NCBI RefSeq assembly: GCF_005869855.1
Contig: NZ_SZNH01000035.1
Span: forward strand, 1 to 52,248
Length of the DNA: 52,248 nt
Direction of reading: 5' to 3'
Origin: Nostoc sp. PA-18-2419
GTDB lineage: Bacteria > Cyanobacteriota > Cyanobacteriia > Cyanobacteriales > Nostocaceae
The stretch's first letter is position 1, and each line of letters begins with the position of its first letter. Position numbers and translations under genes: made by a program. The notes under the pieces were generated by a model. That model searched no databases and was not told the origin of the DNA. It saw only the letters and a list, made by a program, of their open reading frames with translations. This document shows, one piece after another, positions 1 to 9,281 of the stretch.

Positions 1-50
1 ATGCATGTCATGTAGCCGAGCCGTGCTAATAGACCGAGGGCTTGACCTCT
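1..50 (+). rRNA. 23S ribosomal RNA, 3' end only
   Basis: The first 50 bases match the conserved 3' end of bacterial 23S rRNA, including the run CTAATAGACCGAGGGCTTGA. The gene enters from beyond the left edge, so only its tail is visible. A 5S rRNA follows about 60 bases later on the same strand, as in a normal rrn operon. The exact mature 3' end is estimated. Confidence 0.9.
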
Positions 51-111
51 AAATTCGGCATAATTTCGCATTTCTTGCAGTCTTCATGGTTTTGTTGAAA
101 AACTAAATTTT

Positions 112-230
112 TCCTGGTGTCTATTGCGCGGTGGAACCACACTGAACCCTTCCCGAACTCAGAGGTGAAACGCTGTTGCGGCAACGATAGTTTAGGGGTT
201 GCCCTACGTGAAAATAGCTCGATGCCAGGT
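112..230 (+). rRNA. 5S ribosomal RNA
   Basis: A 119-base segment starts TCCTGGTGTC and ends GATGCCAGGT, which pair as the closing helix of 5S rRNA. The inner part holds the conserved CCACACTGAACCC and CCGAACTCAGAGGTGAAACG type blocks. It lies just downstream of the 23S end and just upstream of a strong hairpin, closing the rrn operon. Confidence 0.93.
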
Positions 231-244
231 TCATATTTCAACTC

Positions 245-279
245 AAACCCTCTAGCAAAACATAACAGCTAGAGGGTTT
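245..279 (+). terminator. rrn operon terminator hairpin
   Basis: A perfect 12-bp stem (AAACCCTCTAGC at 245-256 with its complement at 268-279) with an 11-base loop is followed by a T-rich stretch. It sits 15 bases after the 5S rRNA and fits a Rho-independent terminator for the rRNA operon. Confidence 0.85.
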
Positions 280-841
280 AATTTGTTTGGATAGTATTGC
301 TTACTTTATTTACGTTTATTTACTGGGTCTATTCATCTTTAATAGCCGAATTACTGGACGAAAAATATAAATAGGGAATATTGAAGTTTTGAAAAATTGA
401 ACGAGTAAAATTATTGACAATTATTTATACGTGAAAAAATTCTTTAGATAACTTAGGAAGTATAAAAACTTTTAGCCAAGTTAGCCAAGGTTAAATTAAA
501 TTGAATAGCACAAACTGTTGAAGTATCAGAAGTATCAAACGGAGATTCTTGAGTCGGTCATGCTTAAATCACTTGTCATTTTATGTCAACTATCAATTCA
601 GCAATTTCAAAAGTATCTTACTTAAACATCAAAGCATTTTTAAATTTTTACTTTATAAATAGTGCCTTTCTTAATTTTACTAATTATATATTTATAAATA
701 TTAATAATAACTATATTTAATTATTATTAAATAATACTTTTGATAGAGGGAAAAATCAACCATAACTATATTGTAGATAGATAAACTCACACCGTTACCT
801 TCTTATAATAAGAATAAGAGTAAATAATTAGGAATCTAATA
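280..841. other. AT-rich spacer between rrn operon and small gene
   Basis: This 560-base stretch is AT-rich and has no convincing reading frame or RNA. A possible -10 box TATAAT lies at 804-809, about 35 bases before the start codon of the next gene, but I see no good -35 partner. Nothing else was recognised. Confidence 0.5.
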
Positions 842-1036
842 ATGTCTGAACAACAAAAACCTAGTAATGAAGATACTACCCCCGCTGCTTCTGGTGGGTA
901 CCAAACTACCATTGATGAAAGTACCCGCAAAACTGGCGATCCCGAAAAAAGTGATGCTAAAACTACTGCAACGCCAGAAGCACCAGAAAATGATACTGTA
1001 CAAGGTAGCCCAAATCAAGGAACTGAGTCACGGTAA
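842..1036 (+). CDS. Small hydrophilic hypothetical protein (64 aa)
   Basis: I do not recognise this 64-residue protein. It has no membrane segment and no hydrophobic core, and is dominated by Ser, Thr, Glu, Asp, Pro, Gly and Gln, so it is probably intrinsically disordered. The ATG is preceded by a plausible Shine-Dalgarno stretch (TTAGGA) about 9 bases upstream. A clear hairpin plus T-run follows 70 bases after the stop at 1107-1150, which supports it being a real monocistronic transcript. An overlapping antisense frame is rejected as a shadow. Function is unknown. Confidence 0.7.
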   Translation: MSEQQKPSNEDTTPAASGGYQTTIDESTRKTGDPEKSDAKTTATPEAPENDTVQGSPNQGTESR

Positions 1037-1106
1037 TTAATTTAAATCTTCCCAACTATTAATTATTTTGTGGCACTTTTTAATGAATCTAATCCAGTAA
1101 GTTGAG

Positions 1107-1150
1107 AGTGGAGATGCAGCGTAACAGCCGCAAGGCTCCACTATTTTTTT
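1107..1150 (+). terminator. Terminator after the 64-aa gene
   Basis: AGTGGAG at 1107-1113 pairs with CTCCACT at 1136-1142, with a smaller inner stem (AGCG with CCGC-like bases), and seven T residues follow at 1144-1150. This is a typical Rho-independent terminator for the upstream small gene. Confidence 0.75.
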
Positions 1151-1258
1151 ATACTAAACGGGGGGTATAAGGGGGCGATCGCATTTTATCTGAGAAAACG
1201 GGTATTTTTAGCTATAAGGTCCCCAACGGCTAAGCTGTTTCAAATCTAGTATTGCATA

Positions 1259-1426
1259 TCTAAATTTCCTGAAAGTCTTGTGGGGAAAGATTTGCTGTTT
1301 TACTTCATTTACTGTATATCCAGAAATTCGCAATGAAGTAAAATTCTCATCATGACAGTAAACGTACGCTTCACTGCGTTTTGCTCTTAATAATATTTCA
1401 CATTTAATTAGGTTGAGCTACTTACC
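1259..1426 (-). pseudogene. Remnant of a second GT39-type glycosyltransferase gene
   Basis: On the minus strand an open segment encodes YVYCHDENFTSLRISGYT followed by VNEVKQQIF. It aligns without gaps to the intact neighbour's KVYWRDETYSSLRISGYT and ITEVKEQLF, and the match extends upstream through EILLRAK versus AILFRFF. Only about 50 codons are recognisable. There is no start codon, a stop lies just upstream, and similarity fades after the FRKF residues before an in-frame stop near 1200. It lies directly downstream of the intact gene at 1430-3091, so it looks like the decayed 5' portion of a tandem duplicate. Confidence 0.7.
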
Positions 1427-1429
1427 AAT

Positions 1430-3091
1430 TTATAAATTAGCAGACAATTTATGATTAAGTGGCATATCACTTCGGTGTAAATTACCAGGTTTAGTTAATT
1501 TCCAAACATAATAATTATCACCATAAATAATATCTGTCTTGAAGTGATACTTTTTTTCTATCACTTCGCGCCAATTGTTTGAAGGATTGAATAAAAATAC
1601 ATCAGCAAACTCGTTAGAAAATTTTGGGATTTTTTGAGTATTTACCAACAAAAATCGCACTTTTGGTTCCAATCGATAGCTCAGAGAAAAAACATTTTCA
1701 TAATTAGTGTCTAAAGAATTACTAATCACAAGTGGGCTAATACTCTGATTAATAAGTTGCGCAAATTGTAAATTGTTATAATTCATCCCCTTATTCCACC
1801 AAGTTTCTGCTTGGGAATTCACCTTAGAAGAAATCAAACCACAAATAATCACCAACATCATGATTGTGTGCCAAATGGTTCGACGTAACGCATTCTCATT
1901 CTCTAGTTGCATAGATAGTAAATAAGCAACAGCTAATTGGATTCCTAAATAAGAGGGTATTAAATATGGTTCAATAAAATATCGTATTCTCCCAGCACTT
2001 AAATCTTGTAGTATTATAGGCAGTGCTGGCACTACAATCAATGTAATAATAAACAACCAGACTTTGTAACTACTAGTAACACAAAGGAAATAAATTGCAT
2101 ATCCTACCAAAATTAAAAAAATTAATGCAATTAAATAGCTCCAAGGATTTTCTAAGCTCAAATTTATATCAAAAAAAATTCGGCTTAACTGCATCAGCAG
2201 AAATGGAATCATCGGCATCAAAGATGACTGTATTGTGACTGTCTCACCAGAAATCAGAAATTGGAAAAACTCTCCGAGCGCAACTATTATCCAAGGCATA
2301 AAAGCTAACAGACCTACGAGTGATGCGAAGAGATAATTTCTCACTGTTTCAGTTAACTGGAATTTAGCTATGCCAATCACATAAATCCCGTGAGCAAGAG
2401 CTACAAATCCACTCCAAAGAAATGTATAAAGACTAATCGCCAAAATTATTGCATAAACACTCCAGGCAGCAAAAATATCTGGGTGTTGTTTTTTCGTTAG
2501 TTCATCTTTATCTTGTGATTCTAACTCTATTGCTCGCAAGAGTGAAGCGCTAGATAGTAAAATAGTGACTAACCAGAGAATATATTCTTGTGCTTCTTGG
2601 GCATAGATTAGATGAATTGGAGAGATAGTCATGAGTGCGATCGCTACACTACCAAACGATAGCGGTACATTAAATAATTCTCGGCATAGTCGATAAACAC
2701 AGGGAAAAACTAGCAAGCTAATGAAGGCAGATAAACTTCTAATGGCTGTAACTGAATTACCAAAGATTTCCAACCACAATCTGGCGATTATATAATACAA
2801 CGGTGGATGCAGAGAATCTTCTCTTGCCAGAGACATAATGGTATCATTTAAGTTTTTTTCTGTATTTGCACCTTGAAATTTAGCAAAACTTTCTTTGGCA
2901 ATAACACGATTATTAAAAAGTTGTTCTTTTACTTCAGTTATTGTGTAACCAGAAATCCGCAATGAGCTATAAGTTTCATCACGCCAATAAACCTTACCAT
3001 CAAGGTTAAAAAAGCGAAACAATATAGCTATCGTCAACAAGAAAACAATTAAAAATCGCAACCAACTCGGTGCTGATTTGAGATGGCGCAT
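1430..3091 (-). CDS. Membrane glycosyltransferase, GT39/ArnT-like (GT-C fold)
   Basis: This multi-pass protein of about 553 residues is probably a dolichyl- or polyprenyl-phosphate-sugar-dependent glycosyltransferase acting at the cytoplasmic membrane. An N-terminal membrane helix is followed by the acidic first-loop motif YWRDETYSSL, typical of GT-C enzymes. Then comes the family motif EDSLHPPLYYIIARLW, about ten hydrophobic segments, and a soluble C-terminal part. I chose the ATG at 3091. The frame also extends to a TTG at 3154, adding 21 residues that lie before the conserved region. The acceptor and donor sugar cannot be told. A decayed paralogue lies immediately downstream. Family assignment is good; substrate is unknown. 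Confidence 0.8.
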   Translation of the reverse strand: MRHLKSAPSWLRFLIVFLLTIAILFRFFNLDGKVYWRDETYSSLRISGYTITEVKEQLFNNRVIAKESFAKFQGANTEKNLNDTIMSLAREDSLHPPLYYIIARLWLEIFGNSVTAIRSLSAFISLLVFPCVYRLCRELFNVPLSFGSVAIALMTISPIHLIYAQEAQEYILWLVTILLSSASLLRAIELESQDKDELTKKQHPDIFAAWSVYAIILAISLYTFLWSGFVALAHGIYVIGIAKFQLTETVRNYLFASLVGLLAFMPWIIVALGEFFQFLISGETVTIQSSLMPMIPFLLMQLSRIFFDINLSLENPWSYLIALIFLILVGYAIYFLCVTSSYKVWLFIITLIVVPALPIILQDLSAGRIRYFIEPYLIPSYLGIQLAVAYLLSMQLENENALRRTIWHTIMMLVIICGLISSKVNSQAETWWNKGMNYNNLQFAQLINQSISPLVISNSLDTNYENVFSLSYRLEPKVRFLLVNTQKIPKFSNEFADVFLFNPSNNWREVIEKKYHFKTDIIYGDNYYVWKLTKPGNLHRSDMPLNHKLSANL

Positions 3092-3154
3092 AAGTAATTT
3101 TCCCAAAAATTTATCTAAAACGATCCAGTTTGCTTGGCTGGATGAGGTGTCCAA

Positions 3155-3837
3155 GGGTAGCCCATCATAGATATTGCTGAGACATCAACATCAACTAATG
3201 AGAGTTCGAGGAAGGCGATTTGATTTCTCTCTTAAAAAGCTTTCATAAATGAAACCTCCACTCAAACTTTTGCTTCTTCAAACCTCTCCTCTTCTAAGGG
3301 AAAGACTAAAAATCCTCTCGTGGTAGGATACAGCTAGAGAATAGGGGGTCACACCCCTCATTTTGTATATCTCTCATTTTCTCATGAAATAACCTTTGGA
3401 ATATGCTAGATTTAATCCGAAAAAATCAATCGTGGTGTGAGGGGTAACATGCCTGAATGACAGCAGTATCTCACTAAAAGAGGAAAGCTGAAGGCAAAGA
3501 GGCTTATTGAACTCGCTCTCAAGCACAGTTGTTTGTCAGATATCACCAACGTCATAGAAAGTCATTTGATTTGCCAGATTGCCAATAAAAACCTCTTCTT
3601 TATTAACTGCAAAAAGAATTAGCTAAGGTTGTATCAAATACGGCAAAACTTACTTGAATAAATATTTATTTTTTAGTTTGTATAGCCACGACTGAGTATC
3701 GCTAAGAGGATATTTAAAAAGTATTGTATGAAACACTAAAAGCCTGATAACCTAACCCCTTACCATAAGGAAATGGGGTTTTATAGCCTCTCTCCTAAAA
3801 TAAGATGATAAATCAACTAGAAAATAAAATATAATTT
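3155..3837. other. Intergenic stretch with a possible gene remnant
   Basis: About 680 bases separate the glycosyltransferase from the acyltransferase. Apart from the small broken frame at 3449-3622, listed separately, I see only AT-rich sequence and short hairpin-like pieces, with no insertion-sequence ends. Confidence 0.5.
3449..3622 (+). pseudogene. Possible small gene broken by TGA at codon 4
   Basis: From the ATG at 3449 the frame reads M-P-E then TGA, and then stays open for 53 codons (3461-3619) to a TAG. The open part starts QQYLTKRGKLKAKRLIELAL and looks like a basic helical protein rather than noise. No other start codon lies at its beginning. It may be a recently broken small gene or a chance frame. 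I do not recognise the family. Confidence 0.3.
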
Positions 3838-4626
3838 TTACAAAATTTGATAACCCAATCTGCCAAAATCTTTGGTATTAGATATAGTTAAAAAATCAAT
3901 CGTCTTAAACTGTCTATCAATGGCTGGAAAGCTACATATTTTAGCTCCAATATTCAAGTATGCCTGCAAAATTTTTGGAATCTCTATATTAGATGAATTC
4001 TGATAATTTTGAGGCAAATCTAGACAAGATTGTGAATTTGGATAGACTAAAATACTCGGATGCATCAAGCCATTCTGCTGAAAATAATCATAAACGCAAC
4101 TAGCTTGCCAAGGAGATTGCGTTAATAATGATACACAACCAAAGAAATATTGGTTTTTACTCCATATAAGATAATTTGCTAGCCCTTCCCAGAGTAATAA
4201 AAGTGCTTGACTATTTCGGTATTCTTTAGCTATACATGCACGTCCAACTTCCACTGATGCTTGAAGCACAGAATCGGGAATTGCATTAAGATTAAATATA
4301 TCGGCAGCATCAAAGCCTAATCTTTGAGAAGCCATTTTATAGGTTTGCATTCGATAAGTTCCGATGGTTTTACCCGTCTGTTTGCAGATGAGAATCAAAT
4401 GATGGCAAACCTCATCAAACTTATCTCTATCCATCTCAATAACGTTAGAAGTAGATAATCCCAACCCTAGTTCTAGATTAAAAACTTCAAAACGCAATCG
4501 AAAAATTGATTTTAATTCTTCTTCAGTTGAGGCTAGCCGTAGGATATATTTTTTAGTTTGAAGGACAGGAAAATCTTCAACAGAAGGATTCAGTAGGTAA
4601 TTAATATTGTAGCGAGAAACTTCCAT
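3838..4626 (-). CDS. GNAT-family N-acyltransferase (hemolysin/OlsB-like)
   Basis: The 262-residue protein has the layout of the Acetyltransf_5 group, which includes ornithine N-acyltransferases and 'hemolysin-like' acyltransferases. An N-terminal region resembles acyl-homoserine-lactone synthases (LRLASTEEELKSIFRLRFEV). Then come GKTIGTYRMQT, a central SVEVGRACIAKEYRNSQAL segment that includes the acyl-donor binding strand, and a C-terminal half with FGCVSL and the catalytic-site surroundings. Family members transfer an acyl group from ACP or CoA to an amine. The gene stands alone between long AT-rich spacers. The exact acceptor is not deducible. Confidence 0.75.
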   Translation of the reverse strand: MEVSRYNINYLLNPSVEDFPVLQTKKYILRLASTEEELKSIFRLRFEVFNLELGLGLSTSNVIEMDRDKFDEVCHHLILICKQTGKTIGTYRMQTYKMASQRLGFDAADIFNLNAIPDSVLQASVEVGRACIAKEYRNSQALLLLWEGLANYLIWSKNQYFFGCVSLLTQSPWQASCVYDYFQQNGLMHPSILVYPNSQSCLDLPQNYQNSSNIEIPKILQAYLNIGAKICSFPAIDRQFKTIDFLTISNTKDFGRLGYQIL

Positions 4627-4984
4627 CTGTCTTCCTACTTAAATTTGCGAAAATATCCTACTAAGATTTAAGCGTTATGCTATATCGCATTATGAAATTA
4701 ATGCGTTGAAGTGTGATTGGGACAGTTTTCGATAAAAAATCCTTTAGAGAAATTTTTTGCTCTCTGGGATTAGAGGTAGATTGTTTTTATTATGGATATT
4801 AATGCCAAAAAAATCTGGCAATAAGATACAAAATTTTCCTTTGATATAGAGTATAAATGCAAGTAATACTATTTCTAAAAATTTTGACATAGGGTTTACC
4901 GTTGTACAATTTTACGCATGTATCTGTAGCAGTAAGTTAAGTTAATTAAATAGGCTCACTGAAAAAGTTACAATTAAGAAAACA

Positions 4985-5008
4985 AGCCCCTAAAAGAATC
5001 TAAGGGCT
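4985..5008 (-). terminator. Likely terminator of the ndh-nadK transcript
   Basis: AGCCC at 4985-4990 region pairs with GGGCT at 5004-5008 with partial extension inside. Read on the minus strand it is followed by a T-rich TTGTTTTC. It lies about 80 bases beyond the nadK stop. The stem is short, so this is moderately supported. Confidence 0.45.
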
Positions 5009-5084
5009 GGGATAATTTTGATTATGATGCCTGAATTAGGCGTAGCGATCGCTACTTATAACAAAAGCGCTCTCAAATACTTTA

Positions 5085-6005
5085 TCAACTACGGTGATTA
5101 TTGCTGTAATGAACCCTTGTACCTGCCCACAGCAACTTCTCCCGCAAAGTTTGGTAGTAAGAATTGTTCTCGCGCAAAATAATAAATTTAGCTCGACAAT
5201 CCGCCATCCGCACATCAACCCGGTGTCCAGGCCAAATCGAAGTCCCCAACACTCCATCTGTCCACAACTTGGTACTCAAATCATAATCCCCTAAAGGCCA
5301 AATACTTACTACAGAACCAGGAGGTAAAACCAGGGGGCGACTAGAAAGACTCATTGCACAAATCGGAGTGACGGTGATCGCCTCCATCCCATCGTGCATA
5401 ATTGGTCCATTAGCGGAAACAGTGTAACCTGTGGAACCTGTGGGAGTGGAAATAATTAACCCGTCCCCGACGTATTGATCGACTACCTCACCATCGATTT
5501 CCATTTCTAGAATCGAGGTAATCATTCGGTCAGCAGAAGCCGGTTTGACACAAAATTCGTTCAAAGCGAGGTAACGCTCACTGACTGGCTGCAAATTAGA
5601 CCCATGACCCTCATATACCGCAGCTTGTAACATCATCCGCCGTTGGATAGCATAGCGATCCTCAAACAGTCGGTCCCAAACTTTCTCGGTATCTTGAAAT
5701 TCATCCACTGACTCAGTTAAAAACCCCAGATGACCTCCCACATTCACTCCCAGAATTGGGATGCCCGCTGGGGCTAAATGTCTGGCACCTGTTAAAACAG
5801 TACCATCACCGCCGAGTACCAAAGCGAGATCGATTGGTTGACTCGCCGAGGCCAAAAAGACTGGATAAGGGTTGTCTTTCGGCCCGCTAGGCCCCATCAA
5901 CACATGGCACTGGCGATTTTCGAGTTGTTTAGCACAGATTTCTGCCCATTCTTTACTCCGGGCATCCCGCGCCTTATAAGCAATAATTACCTGCTTGAGT
6001 TGCAC
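5085..6005 (-). CDS. nadK: NAD(+) kinase
   Basis: The enzyme phosphorylates NAD+ with ATP (or polyphosphate) to NADP+ in the cytoplasm. The 306-residue length is usual for cyanobacteria. The diagnostic GGDGT motif is at residues 65-69, followed by ILGVNVGGHLGFLTE, and the second conserved block YVGDGLIISTPTGSTGYTVS carries the NAD-binding and catalytic loop. The start is GTG at 6005, directly behind the ndhE stop with a six-base gap, so it is almost certainly co-transcribed with ndhA-I-G-E. That links NADP supply to a respiratory/cyclic electron flow operon. Identification is firm. Confidence 0.95.
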   Translation of the reverse strand: MQLKQVIIAYKARDARSKEWAEICAKQLENRQCHVLMGPSGPKDNPYPVFLASASQPIDLALVLGGDGTVLTGARHLAPAGIPILGVNVGGHLGFLTESVDEFQDTEKVWDRLFEDRYAIQRRMMLQAAVYEGHGSNLQPVSERYLALNEFCVKPASADRMITSILEMEIDGEVVDQYVGDGLIISTPTGSTGYTVSANGPIMHDGMEAITVTPICAMSLSSRPLVLPPGSVVSIWPLGDYDLSTKLWTDGVLGTSIWPGHRVDVRMADCRAKFIILRENNSYYQTLREKLLWAGTRVHYSNNHRS

Positions 6006-6011
6006 GCACAG

Positions 6012-6317
6012 TTACCACTTCAGGAGATTAAACTGCTCCATATCGACGGTATCGCGGTTGCGATAAATGGCAAGCACGATCGCTAAACCCACCGCCGCTT
6101 CGGCTGCGGCCACAGTAATCACAAACACGGTGAAAACCTGACCCTTAATTAATGTTGAGTCGAGGAAGTTGGAAAATGCCATTAAATTCAGATTAACAGC
6201 ATTGAGCAACAACTCAATCGACATCAGCACCCGCACCGCGTTGCGGCTGGTAATTAAACCGTAGATACCGATACAGAATAAAGCTGCTGCTAACAATAAA
6301 AAGTACTGGAGTTGCAT
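6012..6317 (-). CDS. ndhE: NAD(P)H-quinone oxidoreductase subunit 4L (NdhE/NuoK)
   Basis: This 101-residue protein with three membrane helices is the NuoK/NdhE subunit of the thylakoid NDH-1 complex, part of the antiporter-like proton path. The sequence [20 protein letters not shown] at the start, then [17 protein letters not shown] with its conserved membrane Glu, then [17 protein letters not shown] with a second conserved Glu, is typical of the family. It is the fourth gene of ndhA-I-G-E and lies 60 bases after ndhG. ATG start at 6317. Confidence 0.96.
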   Translation of the reverse strand: MQLQYFLLLAAALFCIGIYGLITSRNAVRVLMSIELLLNAVNLNLMAFSNFLDSTLIKGQVFTVFVITVAAAEAAVGLAIVLAIYRNRDTVDMEQFNLLKW

Positions 6318-6377
6318 GAATTTGAGTATTCCTTCTGAAAAAACAGGGCTTTTTATTTGTGACTAAAGTCGCAAATT

Positions 6378-6989
6378 TTACTCTTTTGTTTCGCTGCTGC
6401 TTGATACCAGTTCTCTGGGGCGTTCTGGCAAAGTCAAAACGGTTTGTGGTAGGTCAGACGATGTAACTTGGTCTGGCAAATACTCGCGACGTGCCAAAAT
6501 TATCGCTCCTACCATCGCCATCAGCAGCAAAATCGAAGCTAGTTCAAAAGGTAGTAAAAAGTCACTGAAGAAATGCTCACCAATCAGAACTATAGAACCT
6601 TGAGTAGCCACAGCTCCAGTTGAGTAGGCCCAAGGAGTCGCCAGCACCATCGTACTCAAAAGCCCAAACAATCCGAGACTAACTACAGCCGTTAGTGCCT
6701 TCCGCACCCAAGAGTTGGGAAATGGCACAAAATTCTGCCGTTTGTTCACCAACATAATGGCAAACAAAATTAGTACGTTAACCGCCCCAACGTAAATTAG
6801 CACTTGTGCAGCTGCAACAAAATCACCATTGAGCAACAGGTAGATTCCTGCAATGCTAATGAACACGCCCCCTAGCATAAAGGCAGAATAGACGATACTG
6901 GAGGACAGCACCACACCAAGAGCTGCCCCAATCATCATTACACCCAGTAAGCCAAGGGATACTAACTGTACTCCTTCCGCTAGATTCAC
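6378..6989 (-). CDS. ndhG: NAD(P)H-quinone oxidoreductase subunit 6 (NdhG/NuoJ)
   Basis: A 203-residue membrane subunit of NDH-1 with five predicted helices. The third-helix region AQVLIYVGAVNVLILFAIML is the family hallmark, with the conserved Tyr and Gly involved in the pi-bulge of complex I. The C-terminal tail is polar and variable. The start is GTG at 6989. It lies between ndhI and ndhE in the conserved order, but 264 bases separate it from ndhI because a dispersed repeat has entered the spacer. Confidence 0.95.
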   Translation of the reverse strand: MNLAEGVQLVSLGLLGVMMIGAALGVVLSSSIVYSAFMLGGVFISIAGIYLLLNGDFVAAAQVLIYVGAVNVLILFAIMLVNKRQNFVPFPNSWVRKALTAVVSLGLFGLLSTMVLATPWAYSTGAVATQGSIVLIGEHFFSDFLLPFELASILLLMAMVGAIILARREYLPDQVTSSDLPQTVLTLPERPRELVSSSSETKE

Positions 6990-6996
6990 TGTTTTT

Positions 6997-7090
6997 TGTC
7001 CTCAGTCAATTGTCATTGGTTCATTGGTCAATTGTCCTCAGTCAATTGTCATTGGTCATTAGTCATTTGCTTAATAACAAAGGACAAATG
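6997..7090. repeat. Heptad repeats of the TTAGTCA/TTGTCAT type
   Basis: The stretch has repeated words such as CAATTGTCATTGGTCA, CATTAGTCATTTGC, then the complementary GGACAAATGACAAAT, so it can fold on itself. It directly flanks the dispersed repeat at 7097-7247. Such short tandem repeats are known in many copies in Nostocales. Confidence 0.7.
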
Positions 7091-7096
7091 ACAAAT

Positions 7097-7247
7097 AGCA
7101 AAGCGCAAAGTTGAGCCACTGCTACCTCAGCGCCCTGTGTCGGAAAGCAAGTGGCGTTGAGCGGAGGTTTCCTCCGAACAGATGGCAGTTCCTTCAAGCG
7201 GGGGAACCCCGCCAACGGACTGCCTCAACTTTGTAAGAGAGGACAAA
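7097..7247 (-). repeat. Dispersed repeat family, copy 1 (in ndhI-ndhG spacer)
   Basis: On the minus strand this reads TTGTCCTCTCTTACAAAGTT, then GAGGCAGTCCGTTGGCGGGG, ending near ACTTTGCGCTTTG. The same ends and much of the interior recur at 22910-23100 and 46842-46985. It lies inside the ndh operon. Short frames running through it are not genes. Confidence 0.75.
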
Positions 7248-7253
7248 TGATAT

Positions 7254-7838
7254 TTATTTTTGAGTTTGTTCAGCCAAGTCTTGTGGACGTACACCCGCAG
7301 GTGGTGCATCCGCAGGCAATCCGTGGGGTTCGAGGACGCCTTTGGGTAGGTAAACTAGTTCGCGTAGTGGTGTTACCATTGGGTCATTTGTTACCTTATA
7401 GGGCAGACGACCTAGCGCTACGTTGTCATAGTTCAATTCATGGCGATCATAAGTGGAAAGTTCATACTCTTCTGTCATGGATAGACAGTTAGTCGGGCAA
7501 AATTCCACACAATTACCGCAAAAGATACAAACTCCAAAGTCAATGCTGTAGTGGTTGAGTTTTTTCTTTTTGCTGGCTTTGTCGAATTCCCAATCTACTA
7601 CAGGCAGATTTATCGGACAAACGCGAACACAGACTTCGCAGGCGATGCACTTATCAAACTCAAAGTGAATTCTACCGCGAAACCGTTCGCCAGGAATCAG
7701 TTTCTCGTAAGGGTACTGTACGGTAATCGGACGCCGGCGCATGTGGTCGAAGGTAACAGAAAGTCCCTGACCAATGTAACGCGCAGCTTGTATTGTTTCT
7801 TTGGTATAATCACCAACTTGTTTTAGAAACTTTAGCAT
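7254..7838 (-). CDS. ndhI: NAD(P)H-quinone oxidoreductase subunit I (NdhI, 2x4Fe-4S)
   Basis: The 194-residue peripheral subunit carries two 4Fe-4S clusters that pass electrons to plastoquinone in NDH-1. Two ferredoxin motifs are visible: [12 protein letters not shown] and [12 protein letters not shown], each CxxCxxCxxxCP. The N-terminal part is amphipathic and contacts the membrane arm. The C-terminal tail is rich in Pro and Gln, usual for cyanobacterial NdhI. It follows ndhA by 117 bases. ATG start at 7838. Certain identification. Confidence 0.97.
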   Translation of the reverse strand: MLKFLKQVGDYTKETIQAARYIGQGLSVTFDHMRRRPITVQYPYEKLIPGERFRGRIHFEFDKCIACEVCVRVCPINLPVVDWEFDKASKKKKLNHYSIDFGVCIFCGNCVEFCPTNCLSMTEEYELSTYDRHELNYDNVALGRLPYKVTNDPMVTPLRELVYLPKGVLEPHGLPADAPPAGVRPQDLAEQTQK

Positions 7839-7875
7839 CGTGTTTCACTCTCTGTGTTTAAGCTATCAGCGTTAT

Positions 7876-7955
7876 TTGTCTTTTGTCCTTAGTCATTTGT
7901 CCTTTGTCCAAACCAAATGAGTAATGACCAATGACCAATGACTAATGAGTAATGA
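7876..7955. repeat. Heptad repeats between ndhA and ndhI
   Basis: The spacer is built of units such as TTTGTCCTTAGTCA followed by complementary units AATGACCAATGACTAATGAG. It can form a long hairpin inside the ndh transcript. It is the same family as at 6997-7090 and 23096-23195. Confidence 0.7.
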
Positions 7956-9074
7956 CTAACCGCCAAAGGCGAAAGGAAAGGCTAGTTTCAAGGCGGCGGT
8001 TAATAGGAGATTAACCAAACCAACTGGCAACAAAAACTTCCATCCTAAATCTAACAATTGATCAATCCGTACCCGTGGTAGTGTCCAGCGTAACAAAATA
8101 GCGATAAACACTAGTAAATAGGCTTTAAACACAGTCATGGTGATACCCAAAGCAGCAGTTACTATCTGCAACACGGGATCGGCTTCACTGATTCCCAGCC
8201 AACTAGCTATGAGGTTAAGGGGAATGGGAAAGTCCCAACCGCCCAAGTAGAGAATTGCTACTAATAGGGCAGAAAGTATTAGGTTAACGTAAGAACCCAG
8301 GTAAAACAGGCCAAATTTCATGCCTGCATATTCAGTCTGATAGCCTGCTACGAGTTCTTCTTCCGCTTCAGGTAAGTCAAAGGGCAATCTTTCGCACTCA
8401 GCTAGGGCAGCTATCCAAAAAATCAGGAAACCGACTGGTTGACGCCAAATGTTCCAGCCCAGGATGCCGTAGCCAGATTGTTGATTAACAATGTCAATGG
8501 TACTGAGGCTATTAGACATCATAGCGATCGCTAATACTGCCAGCGCCAATGGAATTTCATAACTAATAGATTGCGCTGCTGCCCGCAAGCCCCCTAAAAG
8601 GGAGTATTTGTTATTAGATGCGTAGCCAGCCATCAACAAACCAATGGGTTGAATGCTTGACAAAGCAATCCATAAAAAGACGCCCATGCCCACATTGCTA
8701 ATTACGATGTTCTGCCCAAAAGGCACAATCAGGAACGAGAGAAATACCGGAATCACAACAATAATTGGCCCAAGGGTAAACAACCAAGGGTCAGAATTCG
8801 CTGGCACGATATCTTCTTTAAATACCAGCTTCAGACCATCTGCTACAGGCACTAGTAATCCAAAAGGCCCTTGGTATTCTGGCCCAATTCGTTGCTGTGC
8901 AGCAGCAGAAATTTTTCGTTCTAGCCAGGTAGCTACTAATACCCCCACTGTTGCCCCAATTAGCATCAGTACCATTGGCAATGGTAGCCAAATTGCTTTG
9001 GCTGTTCCTGCTGGCACACCCAAATCTGTGAGGGATTCAATGAAAGTTCCTTGGAGGTCAATTCCTGAATTCAT
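7956..9074 (-). CDS. ndhA: NAD(P)H-quinone oxidoreductase subunit 1 (NdhA/NuoH)
   Basis: A 372-residue, eight-helix membrane subunit of NDH-1 that forms much of the quinone-binding chamber with NdhI and NdhH. Conserved blocks include [20 protein letters not shown] near residues 45-65, [14 protein letters not shown], and the loop [20 protein letters not shown] with its family-typical acidic residues. ATG start at 9074. It opens the ndhA-I-G-E order, downstream of gltA by 372 bases on the same strand. Confidence 0.97.
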   Translation of the reverse strand: MNSGIDLQGTFIESLTDLGVPAGTAKAIWLPLPMVLMLIGATVGVLVATWLERKISAAAQQRIGPEYQGPFGLLVPVADGLKLVFKEDIVPANSDPWLFTLGPIIVVIPVFLSFLIVPFGQNIVISNVGMGVFLWIALSSIQPIGLLMAGYASNNKYSLLGGLRAAAQSISYEIPLALAVLAIAMMSNSLSTIDIVNQQSGYGILGWNIWRQPVGFLIFWIAALAECERLPFDLPEAEEELVAGYQTEYAGMKFGLFYLGSYVNLILSALLVAILYLGGWDFPIPLNLIASWLGISEADPVLQIVTAALGITMTVFKAYLLVFIAILLRWTLPRVRIDQLLDLGWKFLLPVGLVNLLLTAALKLAFPFAFGG

Positions 9075-9281
9075 GTTTGATGCTCTTTAAGACATGAGTT
9101 ATTGTGAGTTACAAATATTACTTAATTAATATCTGTAAATTCACTCATTAATAATTTTTGCCTAGATGATGTGTGATTGAAGATTTGTTGCCAATTCCCA
9201 TGCCTAGTATATCCTTGGATGGTTTTACCACCCTGAAGCGAGATGAGAACTTCTACTTATGGTTGGCATTGAGATTGGCTA

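Noticed and set aside
3155-3837. Insertion sequence in the spacer
   Set aside because: No terminal inverted repeats or transposase motifs are visible, only a small broken frame.
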